A DNA stretch of 64,000 bases from Desarmillaria ectypa (Eukaryota > Basidiomycota > Agaricomycetes > Agaricales > Physalacriaceae): assembly GCA_030407005.1 (NCBI GenBank), contig JAUDYN010000006.1:62001-126000 (forward strand), in the 5' to 3' direction. Positions 1 through 12,479 of this stretch are shown here, piece by piece. Each line of letters opens with the position of its first letter. Positions within the stretch are counted from its first letter, which is position 1. The notes below the pieces were generated by a model. The model was not told where the DNA came from. It did not search any database and worked only from the letters and a program-made list of their open reading frames with translations. The position numbers and the translations under genes are program-made.

Positions 1-1127
1 ACCTCACGCCAACACGAGTACCGTAATATCTGTCCCCGAGGCCTCGTCGGATTTACGTTCTTTACAGCCGATAGTTCGAATGCTCCTTTCAGGGAGTCGG
101 AATTAAGGTCGACTTTGGCCGTAAGGCATATGATTTCTGTAAGAACTCTTAGCCATGTCATTTCTTGATCTCTGTTTACCTACGCCTTCAGACTGCCTAT
201 GTATGCGCCGTTTCTGGCTTTTTCTTTACATTACCTATGATTTCTACAGTGCTTCTGCGTCTCTGCTCTGGCAATATATACAGATCCGTACTCAGTTCTC
301 GGGTTGAAGACCCCCTCGCGTAACAGATCCTTTACATTGGCGGATGTAATGTTGCCATAACCCATGCGTAGTCGATCTGGACCTCTCTCCCGTGTAAGCT
401 GTTTTCTGTACGAATTGAAATTTATTTGATGTCAATCTGACTATTCTCATCAGCGTCGAAGTCTAACTTCACACCCACTCAACTTAACTCGCGGTAGTCG
501 TTTATCGTACCACGGAAACCATCTAGTACAAGATCCTGCCAGCGAAGGATGCACTAACTGATTCAACAGACTTGCGACATCACGAGCAGTTCTCTTACCT
601 CGATGTATAGAGAGGGTTACTTCATGTGCCCGGTCCTAATTACTACGAGGATTACCTATGAGCCTGTACGTTATCCCTTTCCTTTTAAGCATACTACCTT
701 CATTGAACCTAGTCTAGCTTGTTCCTTTCATTGACATCAGTCGTTACGCCGGTCCTGAACCCAGTTGCACTACTCGTCCGTATCTCTCATCATCGGTGAC
801 TCTCAGCATTCATTACTATAAAGATAATTTATGAGCCTTTACGTTCTTCTTTCCTTTCAATTATTCATTGAAGCCAGACGTTGCGTAGGATCTGAACTGA
901 GATCAGACCAGTTGCAGCCCCCTCGTCCACAATTCTCGACTTTTGCGGTAGGACTCTTTCATATCTAGAACAGAAAACCCATCTCCGTTCAACCGATTCT
1001 GTTTTTCCAGGCCTTGCACCCGTATTCATTTTACTAGAGCCCCCATCGTAATGCTTATGCAGAACTTCGGGCATGAGCGGTGATAATATTGATCACTTGA
1101 AACCAGCCCTCCTCCAAGTTCATTTCA
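1..1127. other. Gene-poor stretch with imperfect internal duplication
   Basis: No convincing gene is visible on either strand. The stretch contains an imperfect tandem duplication of about 0.13 kb: 641-775 resembles 821-920. Both parts carry the sequence atgagcct followed by ttacgtt, then a pyrimidine-rich run, cattgaa, and a later cag-cgttgcg-like block. By analogy with the units at 52-62 kb this DNA lies where the divergent partner and promoter of the hydrolase relic at 1128 would be, but I could not align a DUF6534 protein here. Confidence 0.4.
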
Positions 1128-1690
1128 ATGTCCGGCCAATTCATCACTTCTCGAGACGGTACGTATATCTGGGTTGATGCTCCCTGCACCCTAGGAAAAT
1201 CATCCGTCGTAATCGTTTATGGGTTCCTTACTTCGAGCTTGAACCGGGCTCACCAGTTCGGCGGTAGGCGGATGCTCGAGAGCCTGGACATTGCAGGACT
1301 GTCTTTTCTCGACATATACATGGTGCTTTAACGTCGACACTTCCAGATTAAATACGAGGTTAGCTGCAAGGTCGCAGTAACCAGCTGGAATCAGGGAATG
1401 CTTACGCCTCGCAAGGTATGCGGAGGGCTTTCAGGTCGTATGCGCCGCGTTCGGAATCACGAAATCAGCTGTCGTAGGCTGGTATATAATTGTCTGGGCA
1501 TTCCAGATCTCTCAAACCTATGTCGTGCCCGACATCCTGCCTCGGTATGTAGATTACGCAGCTGTCCACTTATGATCGATCTCCCTCGTCTTTTAATTTC
1601 CGCACTGTTCTGTCAAGGTATAGTCGAACTAGGTACTCAGTTTCTCGTAAATATTCGCGCCGCCGCTCATCTTGTCTAGATTACCATCAC
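1128..1690 (+). pseudogene. Alpha/beta hydrolase relic (copy 1)
   Basis: This is a decayed copy of the alpha/beta hydrolase that is intact at 10512-11579 and 58362-59451. The first exon reads ITSRDGTYIWVDA, close to ITSQDGTRIWADA in the intact copies, but the oxyanion-hole motif IHG is lost (IVYG). After it the short IKYE exon (ttaaatacgag near 1347), the RGHGRSDQPES exon (now scrambled, 1360-1480) and the piece after the nucleophile elbow (gtgcccgacatcctgcctcgg near 1525) can still be followed at nucleotide level, but no single frame survives. The downstream acid and histidine motifs were not found. It lies in the same orientation as the intact copy 9 kb downstream. Confidence 0.75.
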
Positions 1691-1699
1691 GATCCCAGA

Positions 1700-3081
1700 A
1701 TAGGGAAACAGGTCCAATAAGCTGTGCTCCTTCGTTAAGGTATGTAACACGCGTGTTTTTGTTCTGAATGGGCCGTATAAAAGCTACACAAGGTTGTGAT
1801 TACTCTCAACAGGATTGAGTCCTCGCATGACGTCAAGCGCTAGGTGTATAATTCAGTGATGAGACAGAGGGGCAATCCATCAGTTATGTGAGTTGAGTTC
1901 CGTTCTTCGATGCTCGATGAAATACGAAAGCCAAATGAGTGGAAAACCTGTCATCGCGAGGCAGGTATTTCCAAGTTGGAAACTAGCTCTGATGGAAAAA
2001 AATTTCCGATGTTCTTGAAGACGCCACATCGGGCCCGAGAACGATTGAAGAAGGGCGGCTTGCAGATGTAAATTTGGCGGGGCGGTTTGTCTCAGGTACC
2101 AGTTTGCGTGGGGGAAGTATCGGACGAAAGAACCACGGAACCCCCGCATGTGCAATTAGGTGGAGGAAAGCGATGGATTAGGACGGAGAAGAACACGTTG
2201 ATGGACGTCGCCGGGTTGGGATTCTCTGGTAGTTGGAAGAGGAGAAGGTGTACCTGCGTGATGAGTTGGTTGATGATGCACTCACTTACACTGAGATTTG
2301 ATATAGATATTTCGGCAGTGTATTATCAGTTGATTGGGCGAAAAATACAAGGTAGCGGTAGCCTCGCCTCCTCCACGGCGGACATCGTATCCGCCTTTGG
2401 TTTTCTTTGGCACCGACAGATAGGTGTACGAGGAAAGGAAGGGGTTGGATAAGACGAGCGTAGACTTAGGAAGCCCGCGCATGGTGCGAGGATATAATTT
2501 ATTCGGTTCGCCAACTTGAAGGGCGTACTGTGTGACATATCGGACCCTGTGGAGTATGACGGTTAGCGCTTGTCGGAAATGGCGTAAGGAAAGCGCTGTA
2601 CGTAAACATATGTATGAGTGCGAGGGGGTTATTGAATTGAACGTTGGTGGGTAAAGTTCGGGAATTGTCCTGAATGGTTCACGATCTCTGCGTACCTTGA
2701 GCTCTTGAAGTAGAGGGTATTTGGGTGATGGTTTCTTTTTTTTCTCTCTCGTTAGTAGACACGCACGCTGACTTTTGTTCGGGTGGGGGGATACGTTATT
2801 GTGGCCTAATAGAGGCTATGTATTGGAGCCGAATAGGGTAACACGACACTGATGGAATTATCATTATTATTATTATTTTCGCTGAGTGGGAGGACGTACG
2901 ATTGCACCCGGTAGTTGGAGGACGATCCATAGGAGGGGCTAAGTCGCGGAGAGGACAGGTCAGGGTCTCATTTGGTAATGATCGGGAGAACCCTGACAGG
3001 ACGCTTTGTTCTCGTCCATTCCCTCATAATTGCGCTTAGACACTCACTCATATATGATGCTCGGAGTGACACTACTCTTGC
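1700..3081. other. No recognisable gene; ATT microsatellite
   Basis: Several short open frames occur but none resembles a known family and no exon-intron series can be assembled. A small ATT microsatellite sits at about 2857-2878. The last few hundred bases are G-rich on the plus strand and then become the promoter side of the F-box gene at 3082. Confidence 0.4.
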
Positions 3082-4319
3082 ATGCCCTCCCTCTACTCTG
3101 AGCTGTACGAGCTCATCATCGATTACCTCGTGGATGACTTGACCGCGCTTGCAGCGTGCTCTCTTGTTTCGCGTATGTTCATCCCTCGATGCCAGCACCA
3201 TCTCTTCCGACACGTCACGTTCTACCCCCCGCCACCTCACTCGGAGTCGGATAGTCGATGTGAGGAGTTCCTCCGCCTCTTTGCGGATAAGGCGCGGCTT
3301 GTGGAGTGTCTGACGATCTTTGAGCGTCGGTTGCCTGATGACAAGGGGATGCGCACAGATGCGTGGACGGAGGCGTTGCCTGGAGTTATGCCTTTGCTTG
3401 TGTCTCTTAAAAGGGTTAGATTTTCGGGGCAGATGCATTTGGATGGGAGGCATAGGGTGAGGATGGGTGTTCAGGGGGTGTTGATGCAGTTGACGAACGT
3501 TACACTGGATGGGGTTTTCTTTGGGAATCTTGGAGAGTTTGGAGCTTTCTTTGGTTGTGTGCCGGGTCTGAGGAGGTTAGCGATTAACGTTATCACTGTC
3601 GGTAGGGGAGGCGACTTTGTTGATATACATGAGGTAGGCTCTTTGTGTAAAGAGTTGGAGACCCTCAAAGTTGGGTCTGGGAACTTGCGCGCGAGGTGGA
3701 TGCGGTACTTGTTTGGGAGAGAAGGTGCGATCTCGCTGGAGAATCTGAGAGAGTTGGTGTTTCCGGTAACATCGGAGGTAGATAGCTGGATGCCGGGCGT
3801 CCATGAAATATTTCGTCGAGCTCAAAGGTTGGAGAGGGCGATGTTGTTGGATTGGAGAGGGTCGAGTCAGAACCTTGATCGTGAGTCGTGTCTCTTCTCC
3901 TTTGACCAAGTCTAATATGTATCTCTTAAGATATAACCCCCGTACCAGATATCAGTCACGTCCGTTTCCTCACTGTGTTCGTCCCCCTTGCGTATACGGA
4001 CCGATACGAGGTTCAAAGGGCTCTGGTGTGTAAGAAGAAGGACAAGATGGATAGGGCAAATACAGCGATATCCGTAGTGGATTGGACGAGGAGGATGCTA
4101 GATACGGGAACAAGGTTGGAGGAGGTGGTGGTTATCGTGAATGCGAACTCTGTGGTGGAGGATAAGGTTGTGAGGGAGGCTTGGGCGCGTTTGTTGAGGC
4201 GGAATGTTGTGGTGCGGGTGGAAGGGGAGTGTTCGGAGAAGATTCGGGAATGGGTTGGCTATGCAAAGGTGGAGCACGCGGAGGGTAGAGACGGTTTATA
4301 TGAGTTGATGCAATTGTAA
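3082..4319 (+). CDS. F-box protein, basidiomycete LRR-like type (intact, 2 exons)
   Basis: Model: exons 3082-3880 and 3949-4319, one 68 bp GT-AG intron (GTGAGT donor), 389 residues, taa stop. The first 45 residues are a classic fungal F-box: ELYELIIDYLVDD, then LAACSLVSR and the H-x-x-LFRHVTF ending seen in basidiomycete F-box proteins. The rest is leucine-rich with degenerate strand-helix units (MQLTNVTLDGVFFG, CKELETLKVGS, ENLRELVF), so a substrate-receptor role in an SCF ubiquitin ligase (binding Skp1 through the F-box) is the family expectation; the substrate is unknown. The splice is supported because exon 2 continues smoothly to a charged C-terminus and the length is divisible by three. 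Such genes are highly expanded and variable in mushrooms, and two broken relatives lie at 7.1 and 47.9 kb. Confidence 0.85.
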
Positions 4320-7092
4320 AGTCGGAAAAAGGTTGATCTGAAATATAGAGGATATAAAACAGACAAACGTCATCAACGCTTTTCTTCTACCACCGTGCGA
4401 GTTTTCCCGCCTGGTTATTCGCGAGTCTCTGTCTATATTGTGATCGCTGGTAACGCATGCCTCTTTACATAGTAGAGACGCTAATTGCTTTTTTTTTTGT
4501 TCCCCAGGGTCAACACGTAGTCTCCAGTATCACAAACTCACGGATCTCAGCACAAAGCTATCAAGGATCTCAATGTGCTGCTGACAAAAGGAAGAAGCTG
4601 TTGCAGACAATAGTCTTTTCGCGCGAATAAATCACCACGAAGCCGTAGCTGGAGCTTAGGAACTGGGCGGACACGGTTACGGTTCGAGCAAGACGGACCC
4701 GGAGTGTGTGTACATATGCAAGCGACTACAGCTGGATTTAATGCAGTGTTGATGCGTCTCTCTCGACATGGCTCCCTTGTTAGCGTTCGCTTACTCTGTA
4801 ACAAGTCTTCGACCATGCTCCTAACCGCAACAAGCTTCCTGCTTCCCTTTCCTGTGTCGGGTCATGTGGGGCGAACCCTCACTGAGTGTCGAACCTGGTG
4901 GCGTGTTCCTCCCGTGCCCTTGAAGGGAGTTCGAACTTGGGATGCGACCACACTTCAATGGAGCGTACATTCGTATCCTGCTCCTGCGGTTATATCAAGT
5001 ACTCACGCGGTCCTAGGGGAAAGCCGTAGTAGGGAAATTGCGCGCGATGTCTTTTCGCGTGAAAATAGGTTCTTGTGTGTTTCTCGTTGGTATTCTTCTT
5101 TTGAGCGTGTACTGACGGTCCTGCATCTCTGAAGATCACGACGCCGACACCACGGCAAGCTTCCTGGTCCCTCGTCGGTGGCAGTCTCGCCGCGGCGCCG
5201 ATGTGAGTGTTGCATTCGTCCTGGGGATGGGAGGCGAGCCCAAGCTTCCTTTCTCCCCGTCGCCGTCCTGGCACGTCCCCGCGGTCCAGAGGTTTAATAG
5301 CTACTACATTGCTCGCATTGGTTGCAACGTAGGCGGTGCGTCTAGTGGTCGTGGAGAGCACTAGGGTGGCCTTCATAAGTCGTGCATTTGGAAGCCAGGC
5401 ACGTATCAGGATGAGGTAGAGCCGCTTTTCTTCTCGGTGTTCAATCTACTAAGGCTTGACTATTCCAGGATCGTTGTTCGGCCAGGTCTGTCGGGCTCAG
5501 GCTAAGGTGTTCTAGCCAGCAGAAGTTTCCAGCGGGATCAAAGGCCATAATCGTCGCAACTGCGCTGACATCACCTGTTGGTTGACGATGGTGAACGAGT
5601 CACTTGTAATCCACTATTGCCTTCCTCTCTTCCTCGAGCCGCTCTGTGTGTCTGGCCGAACGATAACCTCGCTTGTTGTTCAGCTCAATGCAAGACCGTC
5701 TGCTTATACACTAGGGAACGCGGACTGCGACAAGGGTACTATAGCTATTATCCTCTTAACGTGTTAGCAGGTACCACATTTAGAACTCGGTACTCGCAGC
5801 GTAGCGACCGGTGATCAGGCTCAAGCCTGAGCTCCTGCGCTACCAGAATGAGGGTTGGGTGTTACGTTCAAGAGTCATTCGTTCAGATGTTCTCAGCCCC
5901 TGTTCCAGGCTGTGGGAGAGTAGTGTACTTAAACAAATAACACCCGACTAGTGTAGAATCTTTGCCTAGCTCGTGTTCTGGTATTTCAACCATGGCTGCT
6001 GTAGTCGGGAACAATATTGTTATGGCTACAACCGCACTACAACGTTCATCGTGGCGTTGGTAGTCGACACTCCATCTGGCTTGTCGAATCTATCGACGCG
6101 AAATTTAGTTGGGTTATAGCTATTCTTTGTTGGCTATGTTCAGTGACACCTACAAGAGACTGGATCACGAGACGGACGCTGCATTGGAGTCTCTCTCACT
6201 GTGGTGTTTGGAGTACTCTTCCTCCCCTGGCGAGTCGGTCGTCGAGGAAGTTTCGATTACTTCCGGGGGTTATGAGCTGTGTGGGTACAAGACACCTATA
6301 TCAGCAGATGTTCTGTGCTCGGTGGAGATACAATCTCGTGTCGTACTTGGCAAAAGCCTTTACAGGCTATCCATGTACGAATGCTATCTTCCCATCAAGA
6401 GAATACGTCCAATATCCTTCAGGTGTTTCCCTAAGAGGGGTACACCGCGACATTCATGAGGGGAGACCAGTCGATAGTGCCGAAATGATACTTAATGAGT
6501 TGGTGTGGGCTGGGTGTCATTTAGAGCGTTCTTGAACACTTTCGAACGTATGCATAGACGGCATCTCACCGACAACCAATATTTCTCGTCATGCTCGTCG
6601 GCACAGTATTTATGCTAGTATCAAGTTAGGACCGGCTGGCTGATGTCCACGTAATTCGGCAGTACTTAGTATGTTTTATGCTGCCATGAGTCTCTGTGCC
6701 TTTGATATTACTTATCGTTGACTCAACGACATTCCGTGTGAGCATTGATTGATAGCAGGGCGTACAGCCTCATTTGTATTCCGGTGACTTCTATACAATA
6801 CACCGTTCTTTGAGTCGCATGAGGACACTAAGAATGAGGAGGGTTAAACTCTGATATGAGTTTTAGGTAGAGATTTTCACTGACCTTACGCCGATGTTCA
6901 TGCCTCCTGCTTCCAATTCCGCTAGACCAGCTTCGTCTTTCATGCTCAGCAGTGTGGTATCTCCACTCCTGCCTATCGTATGTACCGAGACCATAAAGTA
7001 TTTCTGCGTATCGTAGCCATATCAACTAGTAACTGACCTATATCAGCGCTAACGATGAATAACGTGCCGATCATGAAAGCGATCTTCAAGGT
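4320..7092. other. No recognisable gene (2.8 kb)
   Basis: Open frames up to 172 codons occur here (for example 6017-6535 plus, 4990-5376 minus) but their translations lack domain features and compete with equally long frames on other registers. 5130-5350 is more GC-rich than its surroundings. A poly-T run lies at 4491-4500. I see no tRNA, LTR or terminal-repeat structure. Confidence 0.4.
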
Positions 7093-7740
7093 TCAAAGCG
7101 CAGGAACGGCATTTGGGTCAAGCGGCACGGCTCCGAGGCACAGCCCAACAAACCTAAGGTCAAGATGCGTCAGGGAAGAGCACAAAATTATGATATTCTC
7201 AAGATATGGCTCGAATACGACCACCGGAAGAGGTATATGCGGCAGGGCACACCCTGATCTTGGGATTAGCTGATGAACCTTATTCAAAGCATCTGCAAAG
7301 ACATATTCTGATGAGTTCTTGCCATAATTCATGCACAACTCACGAATACCGGGGATTATTATGTGGGAAAAGATAAAATTCGCGTTTACGCTGGCGTGAA
7401 TGTCGAGGGGATAAACGGATGGAATCCCGAAAGAGGTGATATTAGCAGCATTGGAATTAACGGGAAAAATGGAAACACTAACGAGGTTGAGGGATAAATA
7501 CTTAATATTGTAGGGATAATGAAGAGCATGCGAGTGGCAAGATGTGTCTTGGTCACTGTAAAGAGAGAGCTTCTTGATTTGGGACCACGGGAAAACGAAA
7601 TCCTCGTATTCATCGGCCATATTAACTTCGCACATTCGGTATTCGCATGGCGTAACCTATCGCTGATGGTTGCGACACACGCGCCAATGTGCATAGATGC
7701 TACTTTCCATCGAGGGGAATGATCCAGAGGCACTCGAGCG
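7093..7740 (-). pseudogene. F-box/LRR protein fragment
   Basis: On the minus strand a 180-codon open frame (7093-7635) contains LRR-like text: FPWSQIKKLSLYSDQD, YNIKYLSLNLVSVS and SSLTHLDLRFVG. The phrase W-S-x-I-x-x-L-S-L followed by repeats of that kind is typical of the C-terminal half of mushroom F-box proteins. Immediately upstream (7636-7740) an out-of-frame stretch reads like the usual helical linker after the F-box (DRLRHANTECAKLIW), but the F-box itself was not found and the two pieces are in different frames. I read it as a truncated, frameshifted F-box/LRR gene; an unrecognised intron could rescue part of it. Confidence 0.5.
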
Positions 7741-9752
7741 TCTCGAGCTCCTCATTCTATGTTAGGAAGGTGCCTCCGATCGTTCGGCGCGGAAGGAAAT
7801 CATGAGTGTTATTTCCCTGGAGAACGCAAGCGCTCGTCAGACAGTAATTTCAGTGATCGTGTGCCACTTAGTATGCCATGAGAGATGGTTGGGGTGTCGT
7901 AGGTTAGGCGTGATCTGATGGTCGGGTGATGCCGAGCTCCGACCAGAGGATTGGTGTCTGCGTCGCAATGGCTCTCTGTTCCCTGCAGACAGAAGTCGCT
8001 GTCCAAGGAAGCTGTGTAGTATCTGCCGCGTTTGAAGATTTCAGAAGAAATATCTCTCGTAATATATCTACACCGGAGGATAAAACCTATCGGTGGCGGA
8101 ATATAGGTTTTCTCGCAGACCGTTTGACGGCAAGAATCTTCGTACTTCTGTAGAGTGAGCGCAATTTTGGCTATAGATTCATCCTACCCAGCAGTTATAT
8201 TTTCAAAGAAGGGCGGCTTTGGCTGATAAGGATGAAATGGATTGTTTGATAGATAAACAGTCATCATGCGATGGGAAGGCATTAGCCAGAACAAATGGTT
8301 CCAGAGTGTATACGAACCCGCCAACAAGTACCTTGAGAACGCCTGAATAATAATCTATATTTTTCTTCGTATTGCATGCTTGACAACCCTAGGGGAATCT
8401 GTGTTTATGGCAGATCATATACAGCTGCGGGAAAGTACGCTTTACCAAGAGTAGAATCAGTAATTCGTTATACAGTTTAAAACAGTCTGTGCTTCCAGGT
8501 AGTAAATAGGCCTCTGTGGGTGCCACGGGGAATCAGTGTATAAAGTCCGACGGTGATGGCGGGTTGAAAGGAGCTATCGACCCGTGGGAACCACTTCCCC
8601 TTTTCTAAATTCGTCCTTACAAGTTACCATGATCTTTTCCTTATTCTTGCGCTACGGACTCGTGCTCTGCTTTTGTAGAGTCAGATGAAACGTTGGTGTA
8701 GCTGTATGTGCCGCCTCAAAAACCTAATAGTCGAGACAGTTATCCGAGCGGCACCTGGGTTCAAAACTGAAAAGGGTTCCTCATAGACATTGTAGACCCG
8801 GTGCATCTCGTATGTGTGACAAGTCTATATATAGTCGGTGATGTACTGGGGGAATGGTCTGATCGGAGGCTCCTCGAAATCCTGTACCTGCTTTCATATT
8901 GTCGCTCGTTCGCAAAATCGAAAGTCTTCTTCTATACATAGATCCTGAATATCTACAACATTTCCGTTCAGTAGGAACGGCGCTCAAGCCTAATTTTTTG
9001 GCTTGTGGAATCGACAATGGACATCGCCTTCGCATACAATTTCCACAAGGTTCTCGAGACCCAATCTCGCATGCACGACATCGCGACAACGTTCGATACA
9101 TTACGTGACTGCTCGGCTCTAAAGGTCTGCGTATCAGAGATGTGTATGGACTGCCTTTGTTGGCTGATTCACTTATGTGTCCCTTCACGACAAGAACATA
9201 GGGTTTCAATGAATACGCATTGCTTTGGAAAGCCTTTGGAGGATGTTATCAGTATTAAACTGTCATCTTGAGGATTGGCTGAACTTCTGCCTGGCCACAC
9301 CTCTGCTATTCTGATACTTCGCTGCCAAGTTCTTGATTTTCCCACCTCGGCGCTGCTGATTGTATTTCTTTATTGGCATCTCTTGTTCATATGCAACGCT
9401 CATGATATTCCTCGCAATGGAAGAATTGGTCTCGCTTTGCAGAAAATACAAGGATACATTCCGGTATTTTCCTCAGCGAGTCGTATTTTTTTTTTACCGA
9501 CGGGATTGAATTCCTCGTACAAGATTTGAGGAAATCTCGGAGTTCATCGAATTCGGCTGTCGTACCTTTGGAACACCGTTCAATTCTCCTTCGCTTGAAA
9601 GGCCTTTTCTTTCACTACGGCGGACACTTCTGAGTCCGGGCGCTTGCTTTTTTACGGTCTTGGCACTCATAATTTAAAGTTGCCGCTGGTAAGGTCGAAG
9701 CCAGGGTTCCTGCCCACGGCCTCGGGGAGAAACATCCACTACTTAGATAGCT
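7741..9752. other. No recognisable gene (2.0 kb)
   Basis: Short frames on both strands at 8781-9271 overlap each other and none looks like a known family. A frame at 9275-9529 has a hydrophobic segment (ALLIVFLYWHLLFIC) that could be one membrane span, but no partner exons are visible. 8001-8770 holds nothing I can support. Confidence 0.35.
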
Positions 9753-10155
9753 GTGGGCCTTGCACAGAGCCGCTCTTCCATCCGGGGATGCACAAGGGCC
9801 GAGGCGCGCGCAGACATTCCTTTCCTACGCATTTCCGATGATAGCATCATCAATGAGGACTTTCCCTGGCGCAGCAAGCACCCAGGGATCCATAATTCCT
9901 TCGATGGCACCGCCTTCACGTATGGTAGGGATTGTTTTTACGGTCGTCGTCGTCGTCGCCCCACTGCCACTGACCCCCATTACTGACCCCTACAGCAGCG
10001 ACGAAGTTCACGACGGAACCAGTCTACTAGAGGACTTTTTTTCCTTCAATAGCATGACCAGAAGGTCTAGGGGGGGACCGTTTTTATGGTCCTCATGGTC
10101 GTCGTGATGCTGCAACCACTGCTGGTTGCCCAACGAATCCACGGACGACTCCTCT
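9753..10155. repeat. Decayed tandem-repeat patch, left copy
   Basis: 9841-10155 is almost the same as 13241-13555 and is made of units of roughly 180 bp. Each unit has a (gtc)n-rich run (tcgtcgtcgtcg), a ccactgccactgaccc block and an acgacggaaccagtctactag block. Three registers are open over much of it. One reads as arginine-rich repeats (TYGRDCFYGRRRRRPTATDP), another as Val/Pro-rich repeats (TVVVVVAPLPLTP). I cannot decide which, if any, was the real protein; the repeat looks like former coding sequence that has lost its frame. Confidence 0.55.
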
Positions 10156-10511
10156 GTGCCCGGGTGCGTGAAGGTTATCGGGTGTGATGACCAATCTCCT
10201 TTGTTTATCTCATCTTACTCACGCCAACGGTCGGCAGATAAACGCCAAAGTTCGGACCTGTGTTGGTGCGTGTTTGGCTTAGCTATAATTGGTCGCTCTC
10301 GAAACTTCTATGTTCAGAGAACATATCGTTGAGGGACCCGAGTGCGATATTATGTACTGATGCCTGCGTGGTCCCCGCTTCAGGATTGCGGCCCGTGGGA
10401 ATCACCTCATCCCGGTTATCCTGCTTGGTCAGACACGACGGGAAATGGGGAAGTAGAGTCAACATAAATGATGGAGACGTTTAAAAGTTTTTCGTCCCAT
10501 CTTCTCCCACA

Positions 10512-11579
10512 ATGTCCTGCCAATTGATTACCTCTCAAGATGGTACTCGCATTTGGGCTGATGCTGATGGCACTGCAGGAAAGCCTCCCGTCATCTTCAT
10601 TCATGGTTTCCTTGGCTCTGGCCTGAGCTGGGTTAAGCAGTTCAATGATAAACAACTATTGGACAACTTGTTTATGGTGCGATTTCCCCCCACGTTAACA
10701 AGATTTTAATTTTTTGACGTTGGCATTTCCAGATCAAATACGAGGTGGTCTAATACCACACCGTCTTGAAATCCTCTTATTCTCTTATTAGGTTCGTGGA
10801 CATGGCCGTAGCGACCAACCGGAATCAGAGGACGCCTATGCTTCCGCTAAACACGCAGAAGATTTTCAGGCGGTGTGTGCCGCTTTCAATGTCACGAAGC
10901 CGATTGTCGTAAGCTGGTATGTACTTTGTTCTGTACATTCCGCTCGTTAATCTTGATATCTCGAACCTAGGTCGCTTGGCGGTGTCATTGTACCTGACGT
11001 CCTGTCTCGGTATGGCGCGTCTCCTCTTCCGGTCGCTGGGCATGTTATGCTCAACGCCTTACCTTGGATCTCTATGTCGCGGGATATCACTGTTAAACCC
11101 TACAACACTGCTGTCATCTCTTTGATCCGGTCTCCACATGCCACCGAATTCCAGAATGGACTGAAAGAATTTATCGGCGCTTTTGTTGCCCCGGGAAATT
11201 CGATTTCTTACGAAGACCAATGCATGTGGATAGGCAGTGCAGCGAGTATGGTGAGTTTGGTTTATGCGAAAGATCTGATTGGAAGGCTGACTGATAGGCT
11301 AAGAATACCGCTGCGCGGACATTTTCGCTCTCACGGAAGCAAGATGAAACGGCTCTGCTTTCTGTGGCTAATGAGCTGCCGATACTCTGCATCCAGGGTA
11401 CAGAAGATATGTTGGTAGATTTGGAGAAACATGAAGAGTTTATGAAAAAACATTTTGGGGATAATTTGGATTATCGACGACTTCCTGGTGCTGGACACAT
11501 GCCTTTTTATGAGCTTCCGGAAATTGTGGGCCTGAATATTCTTCAGTTTGTTCAGCGCGTCTATAGTAGCACGTCGTAA
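10512..11579 (+). CDS. Alpha/beta hydrolase (copy 2, intact, 5 exons)
   Basis: Model: exons 10512-10676, 10733-10744 (a 12 bp micro-exon encoding IKYE), 10792-10916, 10971-11250, 11304-11579; 285 residues. All introns are 47-56 bp GT-AG. It shows the alpha/beta-hydrolase fold motifs in order: oxyanion loop IHGF near residue 35, RGHGRSDQPES near 60, nucleophile elbow SWSLGGV near 100, acid in QGTED and the catalytic histidine in PGAGHMPFYELP close to the C-terminus. No signal peptide is visible, so it is probably intracellular. The substrate is unknown; the family includes esterases, epoxide hydrolases and C-C bond hydrolases. Exon structure, including the 12 bp exon, is identical to the intact copy at 58362-59451, 48 kb away on the other strand. 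It sits between two patches of decayed repeat. Confidence 0.88.
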
Positions 11580-12479
11580 CGTGAATACTTTCCTAAAAAT
11601 TTAGATGCTTTTGCAAGTTGGACTCATGAACACGCAAGTTATATATTAATTATGGCTGCTCCCCAGAAAAAATGTCTGAAGCACGGCCACTATGTATCAA
11701 AAGATGCCTATTCGCACACTTCTGTCTGGGAGGTACCCTTTTCCGTAGTGTGACTATCACCAAAGTCCTGATCAGTGATCACCATTCTACAGCACAGATA
11801 TTAGAGGAGATTTTTGTAACATGGCAGTCCTTTCACTGGGATCTCTTCTCTCATGACCTTCCCGTCGACTTATTAGGCCTGCTGGCCGACGTATTTCAAA
11901 GACAATTAGTATCCTCATACGTTTCTGGATTGGCTTAAGCGATAGCGAGGAAGAGGCGCGCCGCGACTTGCATCCTTGATATAGCCGGAGAACATACCTT
12001 CTTCATTTCAGGTCTGCTGTTACGGAAGTCGAACAGAAAGAGGTTTTCCCGTGTGCTGCAGGAGTTAATCAATCCAACAAGTTTCATATCGTACGATGCG
12101 GCCGTATGGAACTTGAAGACACGACTGACCTGTAGTCCAGGAACTGTTCCCTCTCCCAGATCTATGGGACTTCTTGATATCACGGTCTTGCCACGGTCGC
12201 GCCGCAGTTCTAATAGTGCCACGTGATGCCAACGGTACCCAAATTGGCAGCTCCGTGTAATTTGCCGCTTGGCACTCACCATGTCCTTCGCTCGCGCAGT
12301 CTTGCTCTGTGACGGCAGGGCGAGTTCAGAGAGAATTGGGAACATTTCAGGTGGTCCCTGGCATGCATTTGGCAATGCTCATAAGGCGATGAGTCTGCAT
12401 AATCGACGTGGGAGTCGATTTGGAATTTTTGTGAGTGAATTTTCACCTTAATTCGTGCTAGGACTTACCACTTCCTTAG
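11580..12479. other. No recognisable gene (0.9 kb)
   Basis: The 3' flank of the hydrolase. A 146-codon minus-strand frame (11935-12375) is the longest, with no recognisable motif; its translation is rich in Arg, Ser and Leu and it may be chance. No repeat or element ends were seen. Confidence 0.35.

Noticed and set aside
4880..4960. Possible tRNA because of gagttcgaacttgg, which resembles a B box
   Set aside because: No A box at the right distance and the arms do not pair into a cloverleaf.
6017..6535. 172-codon plus-strand open frame in the 4.3-7.1 kb gap
   Set aside because: Overlaps another long plus frame (6109-6459), has no domain text, and its Trp/Arg/Ser-rich composition looks like out-of-frame translation.
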